NCBI GenBank assembly: GCA_017460745.1
Contig: JAFUAL010000018.1
Span: forward strand, 1 to 33,778
Source of the DNA: Bacilli bacterium
GTDB taxonomy: Bacteria > Bacillota_I > Bacilli_A > RF39 > UBA660
Direction of reading: 5' to 3'
Length of the DNA: 33,778 bases
Below, piece after piece: positions 1 to 7,796 of the stretch (its first letter is position 1; every line of letters begins with the position of its first letter). Both the position numbers and the translations under genes were made by a program. The notes beneath the pieces are model-generated. The model ran no database searches, was not told where the DNA came from, and saw nothing but the letters and a program-made list of their open reading frames with translations.

Positions 1-114
1 TTGACAGAATTAAAAGATTATCAAATTGCTACTTGTGAACCAGTTATTCAATCACGTAGACCAAATAATCGAATAGATAAAGTACGCCATATGTTTAATA
101 AAAAAGAAAATTAA
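1..114 (+). CDS. C-terminal end of an unidentified protein (partial)
   Basis: An open frame runs from the window edge to a TAA at 112-114, giving 37 residues that end in a basic stretch (RHMFNKKEN). It has no visible ribosome binding site and opens with TTG at base 1, so it is best read as the tail of a gene that starts upstream. By position, just upstream of the coupling-protein genes of a conjugative element, it could belong to a conjugation or replication protein. The sequence alone is too short to name. Confidence 0.4.
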   Translation: MTELKDYQIATCEPVIQSRRPNNRIDKVRHMFNKKEN

Positions 115-205
115 GTTACTATTCGCTAAATTACAATTTATAGATTAGTTCGCAAGATTAAGATATTACGATCATTTAATAGTGAGATATTACCTAAATA
201 AGGAA

Positions 206-234
206 TTGTCGAATTTTGTCGAAAATAGTATAAT
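206..234 (+). promoter_or_regulatory. Sigma-A-type promoter for the leader and methyltransferase operon
   Basis: TTGTCG at 206-211 and TATAAT at 229-234 are separated by exactly 17 bases. The predicted transcript start is near 241, where a small hairpin begins, so the RNA would carry a 5' stem-loop. The methyltransferase start is about 135 bases further on. Confidence 0.65.
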
Positions 235-240
235 ATATTT

Positions 241-353
241 ATAACTGAAAGGTTATATTATTGAACCATTTGACTTTGCCGGACATAGAAACTTCTTTCT
301 ATATTCACAATGTCAAAATAGAATAGTTGCTAGTACAGGACTATTCTTTTTTT
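241..353 (+). ncRNA. Structured leader or small RNA ending in a terminator
   Basis: Three hairpins follow the promoter. ATAAC/GTTAT lies at 241-256. ATAGAAA/TTTCTAT with a CTTC loop lies at 285-302. GAATAGT/ACTATTC lies at 321-346 and is followed by a T-run to 353, which is a good intrinsic terminator. GACAT at 282-286 can instead pair with ATGTC at 310-314, so alternative folds exist. The transcript could be a free small RNA of about 113 bases or an attenuator controlling the downstream conjugation genes. I do not recognise a named RNA family. Confidence 0.5.
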
Positions 354-375
354 ATGAAATAAAGGAGGTAAAGAT

Positions 376-1095
376 TTGAAAACAAATGTTATATATAATG
401 AAAATTGTTATATTGGAATTAAAAATATTCCAAATAACTCAGTTGATTTAGTGATAATAGATCCTCCATATGATATAGATACAAGAAGAAATCGAATTGG
501 ATACAATCGAATAGCTAAATCAATATTAAAAGTAGAAAATACATTATTAGATCATAACTTAACTGAAAGTTATGATTTTTCTTTATTAGATGAACTAATA
601 AGAATAATGAAAAAAGTAAACATTTATATTTGGTGTAATAAAAGTCAAATAGAAGATTATTTAAAATATTTTGTTGATAAACATAAATGCAGATATGAAA
701 TATTAATATGGAATAAAACAAATGCTATGCCATTATATAGTAATAAGTATATAAATGATAAAGAGTATTGTTTATACTTTAGAAAAGAATCTAAATGTAA
801 TCCAGCAACCTATGAAGATGCTAGAACAGTTTATACTTCTCCCTTAAATGCAAGAGATAGAGTTTTATATCATCATCCTACTATTAAACCAGTTGATTTT
901 ATCAGAAGAATGATTAGAAATAGTAGTAACGAAAATGATATAGTTTTAGATTGTTTTATGGGAAGTGGAACAACAGCAGTAGCATCTATCATGGAAAATA
1001 GAAAATATATAGGTTTTGAAATAAATAAAAAATACTTTGATATATCAAATGCTAGAATAGAAAAGATACTTGAAGAAAAAGAATTGTGGAAGTAA
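376..1095 (+). CDS. Orphan DNA adenine methyltransferase (DPPY type)
   Basis: This 239-residue protein has the catalytic motif DPPY at residues 29-32 and the S-adenosylmethionine motif FMGSGTT at about 194-200. That order (motif IV first, motif I last) is typical of beta-class amino-methyltransferases, and DPPY suggests N6-adenine. No restriction enzyme is adjacent, so it is probably an orphan enzyme that protects the mobile element after transfer. The start is TTG at 376, chosen because a strong AAAGGAGGT sits at about 361-369. It is the first gene of an operon with the coupling protein, whose ATG follows the stop by three bases. It is downstream of a promoter and an internal terminator, so it may be controlled by attenuation. 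The target sequence cannot be predicted. Confidence 0.85.
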   Translation: MKTNVIYNENCYIGIKNIPNNSVDLVIIDPPYDIDTRRNRIGYNRIAKSILKVENTLLDHNLTESYDFSLLDELIRIMKKVNIYIWCNKSQIEDYLKYFVDKHKCRYEILIWNKTNAMPLYSNKYINDKEYCLYFRKESKCNPATYEDARTVYTSPLNARDRVLYHHPTIKPVDFIRRMIRNSSNENDIVLDCFMGSGTTAVASIMENRKYIGFEINKKYFDISNARIEKILEEKELWK

Positions 1096-1098
1096 ATT

Positions 1099-3054
1099 AT
1101 GAATTTAACATATATATTAATTCTTGTAGTGTTAGGTATCTTTTTATTAGTATTTGTATATATTGAACCTATGTTAGCAAAACATAAAATTAAAAATAGT
1201 AATGAATATGGTAGTGCAAGATTTTCAACTTTCAAAGAAGTACAAAAGATTTTTGATAAAGAAAATGTAGGTCATATAAAGAATGTAGGTTTTCCTATTT
1301 GGTTTGATAAGAACTTGAAAACAGTATGGATGGATAAAGAAACACCTCACTGGGTATATTTAGGTTCTACTGGATCTGGTAAATCAGTAACTCAAGTTAT
1401 TCCTTATTGTTCTTTTCTATCTTCTGCAGAAACAAAAAGAAGTGCATTTATTACAGATCCTAAAGGAGAAATATTTGCAACTACTTCTAAAATGTTTCAA
1501 GATAGGGGATACGAAGTAATAACTATAGATTTTCGTAATCCTGAAAAGTCTAATAAATTAAATATACTTGAACCTATTATTAAGGAATATGAAGAGTATA
1601 TGTATTATGACAAAATAAAAGATACAGACATATCTTTTAATAATATGGCTATATCTCATTTAGCAGAAACGAATAGATTAATTACTTCATTATCAGAAAT
1701 GATTATGAAAGAAAAAGTAGAAGCTAAAGATCCTTTTTGGAATAATAGTGCAAGACAATTATTAGAGGGATTAATTGGATTCTTTTTAGAAGAATATAAA
1801 CTAGGTAATATTAATAGAGAACAAATAACAATGACATCTATTAGAAAATTTCAAAACAGTTCTATGGCTGAAAAGAATTTTGCTAAATTTAAAGAATACT
1901 TAGAAACTAGAGAATATGGAACTAAGTCTAAAGATTCTTTAACATCAATAATAACAGCTAGTGAGAATACATATAAAAGTATAACTTCGGTATGGGGTTC
2001 TAAAATGAGTTTATTCGATGATGTCAATGTAGCAAATGTTACAAGTATAAGTGATTTTGATTTTGGGATACTAGGTAAGAAACCAACAGTTCTATATGTT
2101 ATTGTTCCAGATGAAGATAAAACATATTTTACATTAGTAACAGTAATAGTTGGATTGTTATATAGAGAACTTGTAAAAGTTGCAAACAGTATGGAAGATA
2201 AAAAACTTCCAGTACAAATTGACTTTATATTAGATGAGTTTGCTAACTGTCCTCCATTATCAGATATTGAAGCAATAGTATCAGTAGCGAGATCTCGTGG
2301 TATGAGATTTCATTTCTTTATACAATCATTTGCTCAATTAGATAATGTGTATGGCAAAGATGTTGCTCAAATAATATTGGATAACTGTGGATTAGTTTAT
2401 TTAAAAACAAATACACAAGAAACAGCAGAGGCAATATCTAAAAGATTAGGTAAAAGGACAATAGAACAATCATCAGTAAGTCAATCAATTAGTTTAACAA
2501 ATTATAATGGCAATAAATCTACTTCTTTAATGGCGAGAGATTTGTTAACTCCAGAAGAAGTAAAACAATTACATTACAAAATGATAATATTTCCGATTAT
2601 AGGATTTCCTATATTTAGAGATACTATTCTTTATAAAAAGTTTTCTTGTTATAAAAAAGGTATGATTGATAGAACTATTAATAGTTTAAAAGATTTATCT
2701 TATACATACTTTACTGTGGAAAATATTAAATATGAAATAAAAAATAAAAGAGGAAGATTTAGAGATAGATTAACAAAGGAGAATCAACAAATGATAGAAG
2801 AAAAATTAGAGAATGAAAGAAACTTATTTAAAGAAGTTGAAGAAATTTTAAAAGAAGTGTTAACAAATAAAGAATATAAAGTAGATTATGATGAATGTAA
2901 TAATAGAGCATTTATGAAAATTAATGTCGATAATTTAGATAATGGAACTTTAATTAAAGTTAAGAATAAAATTGATAATGAAAAATATCACATTGAAAAT
3001 AGTAAACAAGATAATACAACTATTATAGAAGTTCATTTTAAGTCCGCTTTCTAA
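1099..3054 (+). CDS. VirD4/TraG-type conjugative coupling ATPase
   Basis: This 651-residue protein begins with one membrane helix (about residues 3-22), followed by the Walker A motif GSTGSGKS at 89-96 and a Walker B motif ending in ILDEF near residue 380. The following ARSRGMRFHFFIQSFAQL stretch is typical of the TraG/VirD4 family. These hexameric ATPases sit at the inner membrane and pass the relaxase-DNA complex to the type IV secretion channel. The C-terminal 120 or so residues are charged and probably coiled, a region that varies in the family. The gene lies between the methyltransferase and the excisionase, so coupling protein and recombination genes are in one operon. The rest of the transfer machinery is presumably upstream, outside the window. 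Confidence 0.92.
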   Translation: MNLTYILILVVLGIFLLVFVYIEPMLAKHKIKNSNEYGSARFSTFKEVQKIFDKENVGHIKNVGFPIWFDKNLKTVWMDKETPHWVYLGSTGSGKSVTQVIPYCSFLSSAETKRSAFITDPKGEIFATTSKMFQDRGYEVITIDFRNPEKSNKLNILEPIIKEYEEYMYYDKIKDTDISFNNMAISHLAETNRLITSLSEMIMKEKVEAKDPFWNNSARQLLEGLIGFFLEEYKLGNINREQITMTSIRKFQNSSMAEKNFAKFKEYLETREYGTKSKDSLTSIITASENTYKSITSVWGSKMSLFDDVNVANVTSISDFDFGILGKKPTVLYVIVPDEDKTYFTLVTVIVGLLYRELVKVANSMEDKKLPVQIDFILDEFANCPPLSDIEAIVSVARSRGMRFHFFIQSFAQLDNVYGKDVAQIILDNCGLVYLKTNTQETAEAISKRLGKRTIEQSSVSQSISLTNYNGNKSTSLMARDLLTPEEVKQLHYKMIIFPIIGFPIFRDTILYKKFSCYKKGMIDRTINSLKDLSYTYFTVENIKYEIKNKRGRFRDRLTKENQQMIEEKLENERNLFKEVEEILKEVLTNKEYKVDYDECNNRAFMKINVDNLDNGTLIKVKNKIDNEKYHIENSKQDNTTIIEVHFKSAF

Positions 3055-3066
3055 GGAGGGTTAATT

Positions 3067-3300
3067 ATGAATGATACATTAGTATATACAGTTAAAGAAG
3101 CATCAAAAATATTACATCTTAGTCCTAATTATATTTATCAATTAATAGCACGAGGATATCTTCCAGCTATAAGACTAGGAAGTATTAAAATACTAAAAAG
3201 TTCTTTAGAAAGATTTTTAGAAGAAAATGAAGGTAAAGATTTTACCGATTTAGATAATATAGTTAAATTAACTGACATTCCTATTAAAGAGGAAGAATAA
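3067..3300 (+). CDS. xis: Excisionase-like winged-helix DNA-binding protein
   Basis: This 77-residue protein has the MerR/excisionase-type pattern YTVKEASKILHLSPNYIY then RLGSIKI near its middle, as in helix-turn-helix proteins of the excisionase family. A strong AAGGAGGG precedes the ATG. Its stop overlaps the integrase start (TAATG at 3298-3302), so the two are translationally coupled, the usual xis-int arrangement of Tn916-type elements. It probably bends DNA at the element ends and directs the integrase towards excision. The acidic tail is variable in this family. The identification rests on both sequence and neighbour. Confidence 0.8.
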   Translation: MNDTLVYTVKEASKILHLSPNYIYQLIARGYLPAIRLGSIKILKSSLERFLEENEGKDFTDLDNIVKLTDIPIKEEE

Positions 3301-4571
3301 TGGGTAGTGTTTATGTTCAAAAAAGAGGGAAACTGTATCAATATCAATTTGCAATAGCATCTGTTAATGGTAAAAGAAAATACATAAATAAATGTGGATT
3401 TAAAACCAAGAGTGAAGCTCAGGAAGCTGGTAACATTGCATATTCTGAATATATTAATGCAGGAGTACCTTTTAAAGAATGTAAGATGTCTTATAGTGAT
3501 TATCTAGATTATTGGTTAGATAATTATTGTAAGACTAATTTAAAATATAGTACTATTCAAGCATATACAACATTAATAAATAAATATATTAAACCAAAGT
3601 TAGGAATGTATAGGTTATCAACAATAACTAGTGTTAGATTAAATATTTTTATTACTGAATTAGTGGAAGAATATGAATTCTCCAGATCATACTTTAAAAA
3701 TATATTAAAAGTTGTTAAAGGTTCTTTTAGAGATGCTTGTGATATATATGGAATGATAAAATATAATCCAGCACTTACAATTAGACTTCCTAGAATGGAT
3801 ATTGAAAAAGAGGAGGTAAAACACTTATATACTTTAGATGAAGTAACAAAGATATTAAATAGATTTAAAGGGCAAGATGCTTTTACTTGCTCTTTTTTAA
3901 CATCTTGTTTTACTGGTATGAGAACTGGAGAAGTGTTTGCCCTTACTTGGGAAGATATTGATTTAGAGAATCAAATTATACATATTAAACATAGTATCTA
4001 TGATAAAGTTAAAGATGAAAATGGAAGGTGGTATATTGGTACAACTAAAACTATATCTGGTACAAGAGATGTATATATAAGTTCAACACTTTTATTAGCG
4101 TTAAAAAATTATAAAAGGAAACAAGAGTATTTGAAAAAAATATATGGGAAAAAATATATTTATTATCATACAGAGGAAGTTAGAAATAATTATGGTAAGG
4201 TAATTGAAACTAGAATTGTAAAGAATAAAAAAGGATATAAATATGATAGTAATATTGATTTAGTATTTGTTAAAGATAATGGCAATTATGTTGGTACAGA
4301 TTTAATTAGATATCCTTTTAAAATTATTAGAAACGAATTAGGATTTAAACATTGTAGATTCTATGATTTAAGAGGTAGTTATGCTACTAAGATATTAAAT
4401 AATGGAATAGAGAGAAGAGAGGTAGCTGACATATTAGGTCATAAAGATGTATCTACAACTGAGAATTATTATATATCTAGTACGAGTGATACTCGAAAAA
4501 ATGCTACAGAGGTATTTGATAATTTAATGAAGTCAGATATTATAGATGAGATAGTGGAATATAAGATATGA
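3300..4571 (+). CDS. int: Tyrosine recombinase (integrase) of Tn916 type
   Basis: This 423-residue protein has an N-terminal arm-binding domain (GSVYVQKRGKLYQYQF onward), a SAM-like core-binding domain at about 60-170 and a catalytic domain. Visible catalytic residues are Arg208 (TGMRTGEV), Lys250 in the beta hairpin, Arg358 (YDLRGSYAT), His381 (LGHKD) and the nucleophile Tyr390 or Tyr391 (TENYYISS). The first histidine of the usual HxxR box is tyrosine (YDLR), a variant I believe is normal in some Bacillota integrases. It should catalyse integration and excision of the conjugative element whose right end is here. Its TGA stop at 4569-4571 lies within the terminator hairpin, and non-coding DNA with arm-type repeats follows, as expected at an element end. 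Confidence 0.92.
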   Translation: MGSVYVQKRGKLYQYQFAIASVNGKRKYINKCGFKTKSEAQEAGNIAYSEYINAGVPFKECKMSYSDYLDYWLDNYCKTNLKYSTIQAYTTLINKYIKPKLGMYRLSTITSVRLNIFITELVEEYEFSRSYFKNILKVVKGSFRDACDIYGMIKYNPALTIRLPRMDIEKEEVKHLYTLDEVTKILNRFKGQDAFTCSFLTSCFTGMRTGEVFALTWEDIDLENQIIHIKHSIYDKVKDENGRWYIGTTKTISGTRDVYISSTLLLALKNYKRKQEYLKKIYGKKYIYYHTEEVRNNYGKVIETRIVKNKKGYKYDSNIDLVFVKDNGNYVGTDLIRYPFKIIRNELGFKHCRFYDLRGSYATKILNNGIERREVADILGHKDVSTTENYYISSTSDTRKNATEVFDNLMKSDIIDEIVEYKI

Positions 4572-4589
4572 TTCCACTTCTTTTTTTTT
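4553..4589 (+). terminator. Intrinsic terminator overlapping the integrase stop
   Basis: AGTGGAAT at 4553-4560 pairs perfectly with ATTCCACT at 4571-4578, followed by a T-rich run at 4579-4589. The integrase TGA lies in the loop and first arm base, so gene end and terminator are fused. Confidence 0.8.
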
Positions 4590-4702
4590 GCTTTTTTTTC
4601 GGCAAGCATCCTTGTCCTTTTAAAATAATCATGGTATTATTTATATAGATGGATTATTTAGATTCCATTGAAATATCATTGTTTTAAAAGAATTGGAGAA
4701 TG

Positions 4703-4749
4703 CAAACAATGTTTGTAATTTGTTTGTAAACTATGAAATACTCATAGTT
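4703..4749. repeat. Cluster of short repeats beside the integrase (possible arm sites)
   Basis: CAAAC/GTTTG forms an inverted repeat at 4703-4715. GTTTGTAA occurs as direct repeats at 4711-4718 and 4722-4729, 11 bases apart. AACTATGA/TCATAGTT forms a perfect 8-base inverted repeat at 4729-4749. Tn916-type integrases bind direct repeats inside the element ends, so these are candidates for arm sites. The function is inferred from position. The rest of 4590-4860 shows no gene. Confidence 0.35.
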
Positions 4750-4861
4750 ACAATAGTACTATAAATAACATATGTACTAAATGTTACCGAACCACTTTTC
4801 CATTGAAATAACAATAATAACGATAGTAACAATAATACTATATATACCAAAAGTGCATGAG

Positions 4862-4944
4862 CATGTGGAAGTGGAAAAAAGTATAAGCAGTGTCACGGCA
4901 AATAACTCGCAAGCCCACATAAATAAAGGGAATGCGGGCTTTTT
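4862..4944 (+). repeat. Direct repeat copy A with terminator-like hairpin
   Basis: The 52 bases at 4862-4913 match 7267-7318 with four mismatches, all transitions. The repeat runs into a two-part hairpin. The outer stem is CTCGCA 4906-4911 with TGCGGG 4933-4938, and the inner stem is CCC 4914-4916 with GGG 4928-4930 around an A-rich loop. A T-run follows. A stronger alternative pairing AAGCCC/GGGCTT (4911-4916 with 4936-4941) is also possible. It may be a small RNA gene end or a terminator, and copy B has the same architecture with different bases. Confidence 0.55.
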
Positions 4945-5061
4945 GCATGATACAAAATTTTTGCATTTTTAGACCAAAAACCCACTTTAGATACCTTTTT
5001 TAGTGTATTTTTTATCAAAAAAAGTATTATTATGTTATAATTATAATGAGGTGTTTACAAT

Positions 5062-6960
5062 ATGAAAACTAAAAAAATTTTATCATATGTTTTTGGCACG
5101 ATGATGTTATTTTGGGGCATAATTTTATTATTTACAAAAGATGTTGGAAGTATAATGGCTGGAATATCTTTATTATTAATAGCAATATTGATATATCCTA
5201 CATTTAATTACATTTGTAAATTATGTAACAAAAATTTTTCTATTGGAAGAAAAGTGGCCTTAGGAATAGGCACGTTTTTAATTGCTCCATTTTTGTTTTC
5301 ATCAGAGGAGATTACATATTCGCATATTTCAACATACATAATTGTTGTACTAATTTTTTGGATTATAATGTTTGCCACTAACAAAAATCAATTTATTGAT
5401 ATTGAAAATAGAACAATTGAAGAAGAAAGTGATAAAACAGACATTTTCCATAAATTTTATAATTCCATTATTAGAAAAAGAAATGCAAAAGTAATTGCTG
5501 CTATTGAGTATGAAAACAAAATAAAAGAAAACTTCTACGACTTAGATATTATGACAACTAATGCTATTGCAAAAATGATTGGTGAAACTAGAGAAAAACA
5601 TCATAGTGTTTTTAACACAGATATGCCTGAAGTAAATATAAGTGAATTAGTTATGGCCTTTTGTAAAGATTCACAAAATATGGAAGATGAATATGAACTA
5701 AATAGTTTATATTCGGAGACTTATTACATAAGTAAAATAAATAAATATTGTTCAGAATTAAGTACATTTATTAAATTTAGAATTAGAGAAACACTACCAT
5801 CACAAAATAGAAACAGATATGTTGAATTTTATAATAATTATATAAGAATTTTTATGGAATCAATGTCAACTTTTACAAGTATTAAATTTTATAAAACGAT
5901 TTCAAGCTATGGACAAGATTATGATGGTGCAGAAAAACTTTTTGAAGAAATGGATTATAGATTTAAAGATTCAATGAGATACTTAATTGATGCACTAGCA
6001 ACATGTACTTGCATTTCAAAAATGATTTTTGTTGAAAGAAAAGTTAAACAATTAAATGAAAATAGCGAGTTTTATAAAATTATTTCTAATATGGCAAAAG
6101 AGATTAAAGATGTTGATGCAATAATCAAAAAATCAAGACCAGTTTACGATGAATTTTATAAATCAACTTTAGGATTTATAAATGATGAATTGCTATATGG
6201 TATAGCTATAGCCACAATGGCCAATAGGATAAATCATAAAGATATTTCAAAAAAAGATGAGGAAATAGCAAATATTCAAGAAGAAAAAATCACAAATTTA
6301 TCAACACTTGATATTCATATGAGAGAATGGATTAAAAATGTTGCAGAGAATCATAGAAGTCTTGAAATTGATAGATACATATTATATAAAATAACTAACA
6401 CAATTGATATTACAAATTTTGATTTATTACTTAATTCGTTAGGTAGAACGAATGAATATGCTAATTTATATTATGATAGCGTAGAGCATAATAATAAAGT
6501 TTCAGATAAAGATAGATATTTAAAAGGGGATTTTGAAAAAGAAAAAATTGAGTTAAGTGGAAAATATACTCTCAACAATATTACAACAGGAACTCAGTTC
6601 GAATTATATTTAGTTAATTTATTTAAAGATTTAGGTTACAAAGCTAAACATAATGGAAAATCAGGAGATCAAGGAGCAGACTTAATATTAAAAAAAGGAG
6701 ACTATGTTTATGCTGTACAAGCAAAATACTATACAGGCAAATTAAGCAATACACCAGTTCAGGAAATTGCTGGGGCATTAAAATTTTATAATGCTAATCA
6801 AGGTGTAGTAGTAACAAATAGTGAATTTACTCCAGGTGCAGAAGAACTTGCTAAAGCAAATAATGTAATACTTATTGATGGAAAAGATTTAAAGAAATTA
6901 GCTGACTATACTTTTGAAGATGATCATAGCGAAGATGTATTAAAGAAGTTTGAAAAATAG
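5062..6960 (+). CDS. Membrane-anchored Mrr-type restriction endonuclease
   Basis: This 632-residue protein opens with three or four hydrophobic helices (about residues 5-105), continues with a long charged helical region, and ends in an Mrr-like nuclease domain (about residues 510-625). The nuclease signature is visible: a TGTQFELYLVNLF helix, then GDQGADLIL with Asp536 and Asp540, then VQAKYY with Gln553 and Lys555, the D-(E/Q)xK core of this superfamily. Soluble Mrr enzymes cut methylated DNA. The membrane anchor suggests action on DNA entering at the envelope, but this is inference. The start is chosen for GAGGTG upstream of the ATG. It sits with a tiny basic-protein gene between two direct repeats, like a defence cassette. 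Confidence 0.75.
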   Translation: MKTKKILSYVFGTMMLFWGIILLFTKDVGSIMAGISLLLIAILIYPTFNYICKLCNKNFSIGRKVALGIGTFLIAPFLFSSEEITYSHISTYIIVVLIFWIIMFATNKNQFIDIENRTIEEESDKTDIFHKFYNSIIRKRNAKVIAAIEYENKIKENFYDLDIMTTNAIAKMIGETREKHHSVFNTDMPEVNISELVMAFCKDSQNMEDEYELNSLYSETYYISKINKYCSELSTFIKFRIRETLPSQNRNRYVEFYNNYIRIFMESMSTFTSIKFYKTISSYGQDYDGAEKLFEEMDYRFKDSMRYLIDALATCTCISKMIFVERKVKQLNENSEFYKIISNMAKEIKDVDAIIKKSRPVYDEFYKSTLGFINDELLYGIAIATMANRINHKDISKKDEEIANIQEEKITNLSTLDIHMREWIKNVAENHRSLEIDRYILYKITNTIDITNFDLLLNSLGRTNEYANLYYDSVEHNNKVSDKDRYLKGDFEKEKIELSGKYTLNNITTGTQFELYLVNLFKDLGYKAKHNGKSGDQGADLILKKGDYVYAVQAKYYTGKLSNTPVQEIAGALKFYNANQGVVVTNSEFTPGAEELAKANNVILIDGKDLKKLADYTFEDDHSEDVLKKFEK

Positions 6961-6987
6961 TTATATGAATTAAAAGGAGTGAATTAA

Positions 6988-7143
6988 ATGGCAAAGAAAA
7001 GCCTAATACCAGGATTATCTTTTAGTTGGAAAAGAGCTGTTGGAATATCATCTGCAAAAAGAAAAATTGCAAAAGCAACGGGAATTCCAACTACAAAATC
7101 TGGCCGTCAAAAAAAGATAGGTAAGATTTTAGGTATTAAATAA
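6988..7143 (+). CDS. Small basic protein of 51 residues
   Basis: An ATG preceded by AAAGGAGTGAATTAA opens a 51-residue frame that starts MAKKSLIPGLSFSWKRAVGI and ends at TAA 7141-7143. The protein is rich in Lys, Arg, Ser and Gly (ATGIPTTKSGRQKKIGKILG). I recall short proteins of this kind in Bacillota mobile elements, without an established function. Basic charge suggests nucleic acid binding. It follows the Mrr-type gene by 27 bases and is probably co-transcribed. The strong ribosome binding site and ordered basic composition support a real gene despite its length. Confidence 0.7.
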   Translation: MAKKSLIPGLSFSWKRAVGISSAKRKIAKATGIPTTKSGRQKKIGKILGIK

Positions 7144-7266
7144 TTTACAAAATTTAGATACCTTATTAGATACACTTACAAATTTTATTTTTGAAAATCT
7201 TACAAAAATTTTGCAATTCTTACAAGAAAATTGCAAATAATGCTGAAAAGTTGTAAGATCTTACAC
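7144..7266. repeat. Gene-free stretch with repeated TTACAA motifs
   Basis: TTACAA recurs at about 7145, 7173, 7200 and 7219. GCAATT/AATTGC forms a hairpin around the last of these, and TTGTAAGATCTTACA near 7250 is palindromic. TTTAGATACCTT at 7153-7164 is also found exactly at 4986-4997, upstream of the Mrr-type gene. The repeats could be protein-binding sites or remnants of recombination. No gene or promoter of good quality is visible here. Confidence 0.35.
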
Positions 7267-7351
7267 CATGTGGAAGTGGAAAAAAATATAAGCAATGTCA
7301 TGGTAAATAACTCGCAAGACCTGATAAAATAAGGTGAAATGTGAGTTTTTT
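7267..7351 (+). repeat. Direct repeat copy B with terminator-like hairpin
   Basis: The 52 bases at 7267-7318 match 4862-4913 (48 of 52). The outer stem is CTCGCA 7311-7316 with TGTGAG 7340-7345, and the inner stem is ACCT 7319-7322 with AGGT 7332-7335. A T-run covers 7346-7351. Compared with copy A, the hairpin bases differ but the pairing is kept. Confidence 0.55.
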
Positions 7352-7448
7352 CTTTTAACAAAAAATAGTTTAAGATTGGCTTTAGAATTATTTTATATGT
7401 GTTTTTAGATTATAATATAACAATATTACAAAATTTTTCTAATATATA

Positions 7449-7478
7449 TAGACTACCACCCCCTAGGGGTGGTATAAT
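7449..7478 (+). promoter_or_regulatory. CsoR operator and copper operon promoter
   Basis: TACCACCC at 7454-7461 and GGGTGGTA at 7467-7474 form a perfect inverted repeat around CCTAG, the classic CsoR operator. The -10 element TATAAT (7473-7478) starts inside the right arm, and a weak -35 element (TAGACT at 7449-7454) overlaps the left arm. A bound repressor would cover the polymerase site, so the operon should be off until Cu(I) releases CsoR. Confidence 0.88.
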
Positions 7479-7499
7479 ATTTCATGGAGATGAAGTAAA

Positions 7500-7796
7500 A
7501 TGCAAAAATGTGAAAATTGTAGTAGAAGTAAACATAGAACAGAAGATGAAAAAAAATACTTACAAACAAGATTAAAAACTATTGAAGGTCAAGTTCGTGG
7601 AGTATCTAAAATGATAGACGATGATAAATATTGTAATGATGTATTAACACAATTACTTGCTATTAATAAATCTATTAGAAGTTTAAGTAATGATATTTTA
7701 AAAAGTCATTTATCTACTTGTGTAGTAGATGATATAAAAGGTGATAAATTAGAAGTATTAGATGAAGTAATGGAGTTAATAGGTAGATTAAATTAA
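7500..7796 (+). CDS. csoR: Copper-sensing repressor CsoR
   Basis: This 98-residue protein is of the DUF156/CsoR family, with the signature RLKTIEGQVRGVSKMIDDDKYC. The expected Cu(I) ligands are Cys45 (KYC), His70 and Cys74 (KSHLSTC). An extra N-terminal CxxC (Cys4, Cys7) precedes the family core. Apo-CsoR binds its operator as a helical tetramer and lets go when Cu(I) binds. The palindromic operator lies directly upstream, so the gene is autoregulated. Its stop overlaps the start of the next gene. The full ligand set favours copper rather than the formaldehyde or persulfide sensors of the same family. Confidence 0.92.
   Translation: MQKCENCSRSKHRTEDEKKYLQTRLKTIEGQVRGVSKMIDDDKYCNDVLTQLLAINKSIRSLSNDILKSHLSTCVVDDIKGDKLEVLDEVMELIGRLN

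Larger units (their letters stand above)
1..4589 (+). mobile_element. Right part of an integrative conjugative element
   Basis: Methyltransferase, VirD4-type coupling protein, excisionase and tyrosine integrase run in one direction and end in a terminator. Integrases of this class usually lie at one end of the element, so its right attachment site should lie soon after 4571. The left part is outside the window, and the exact end cannot be fixed without the other junction. Confidence 0.65.

Noticed and set aside
4569-4571. TGA read as tryptophan (Mycoplasma-type code)
   Set aside because: The integrase ends at this TGA inside a perfect terminator hairpin, all tryptophans seen in conserved positions are TGG, and no gene needs read-through.
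4781-4972. Open frame of 63 residues over direct repeat A
   Set aside because: It has no ribosome binding site, reads through the repeat and terminator hairpin, and has low-complexity composition unlike the neighbouring proteins.
7454-7474. Terminator hairpin from the GC-rich palindrome before csoR
   Set aside because: No T-run follows, and a -10 element overlaps the arm. The arms match the known CsoR operator.
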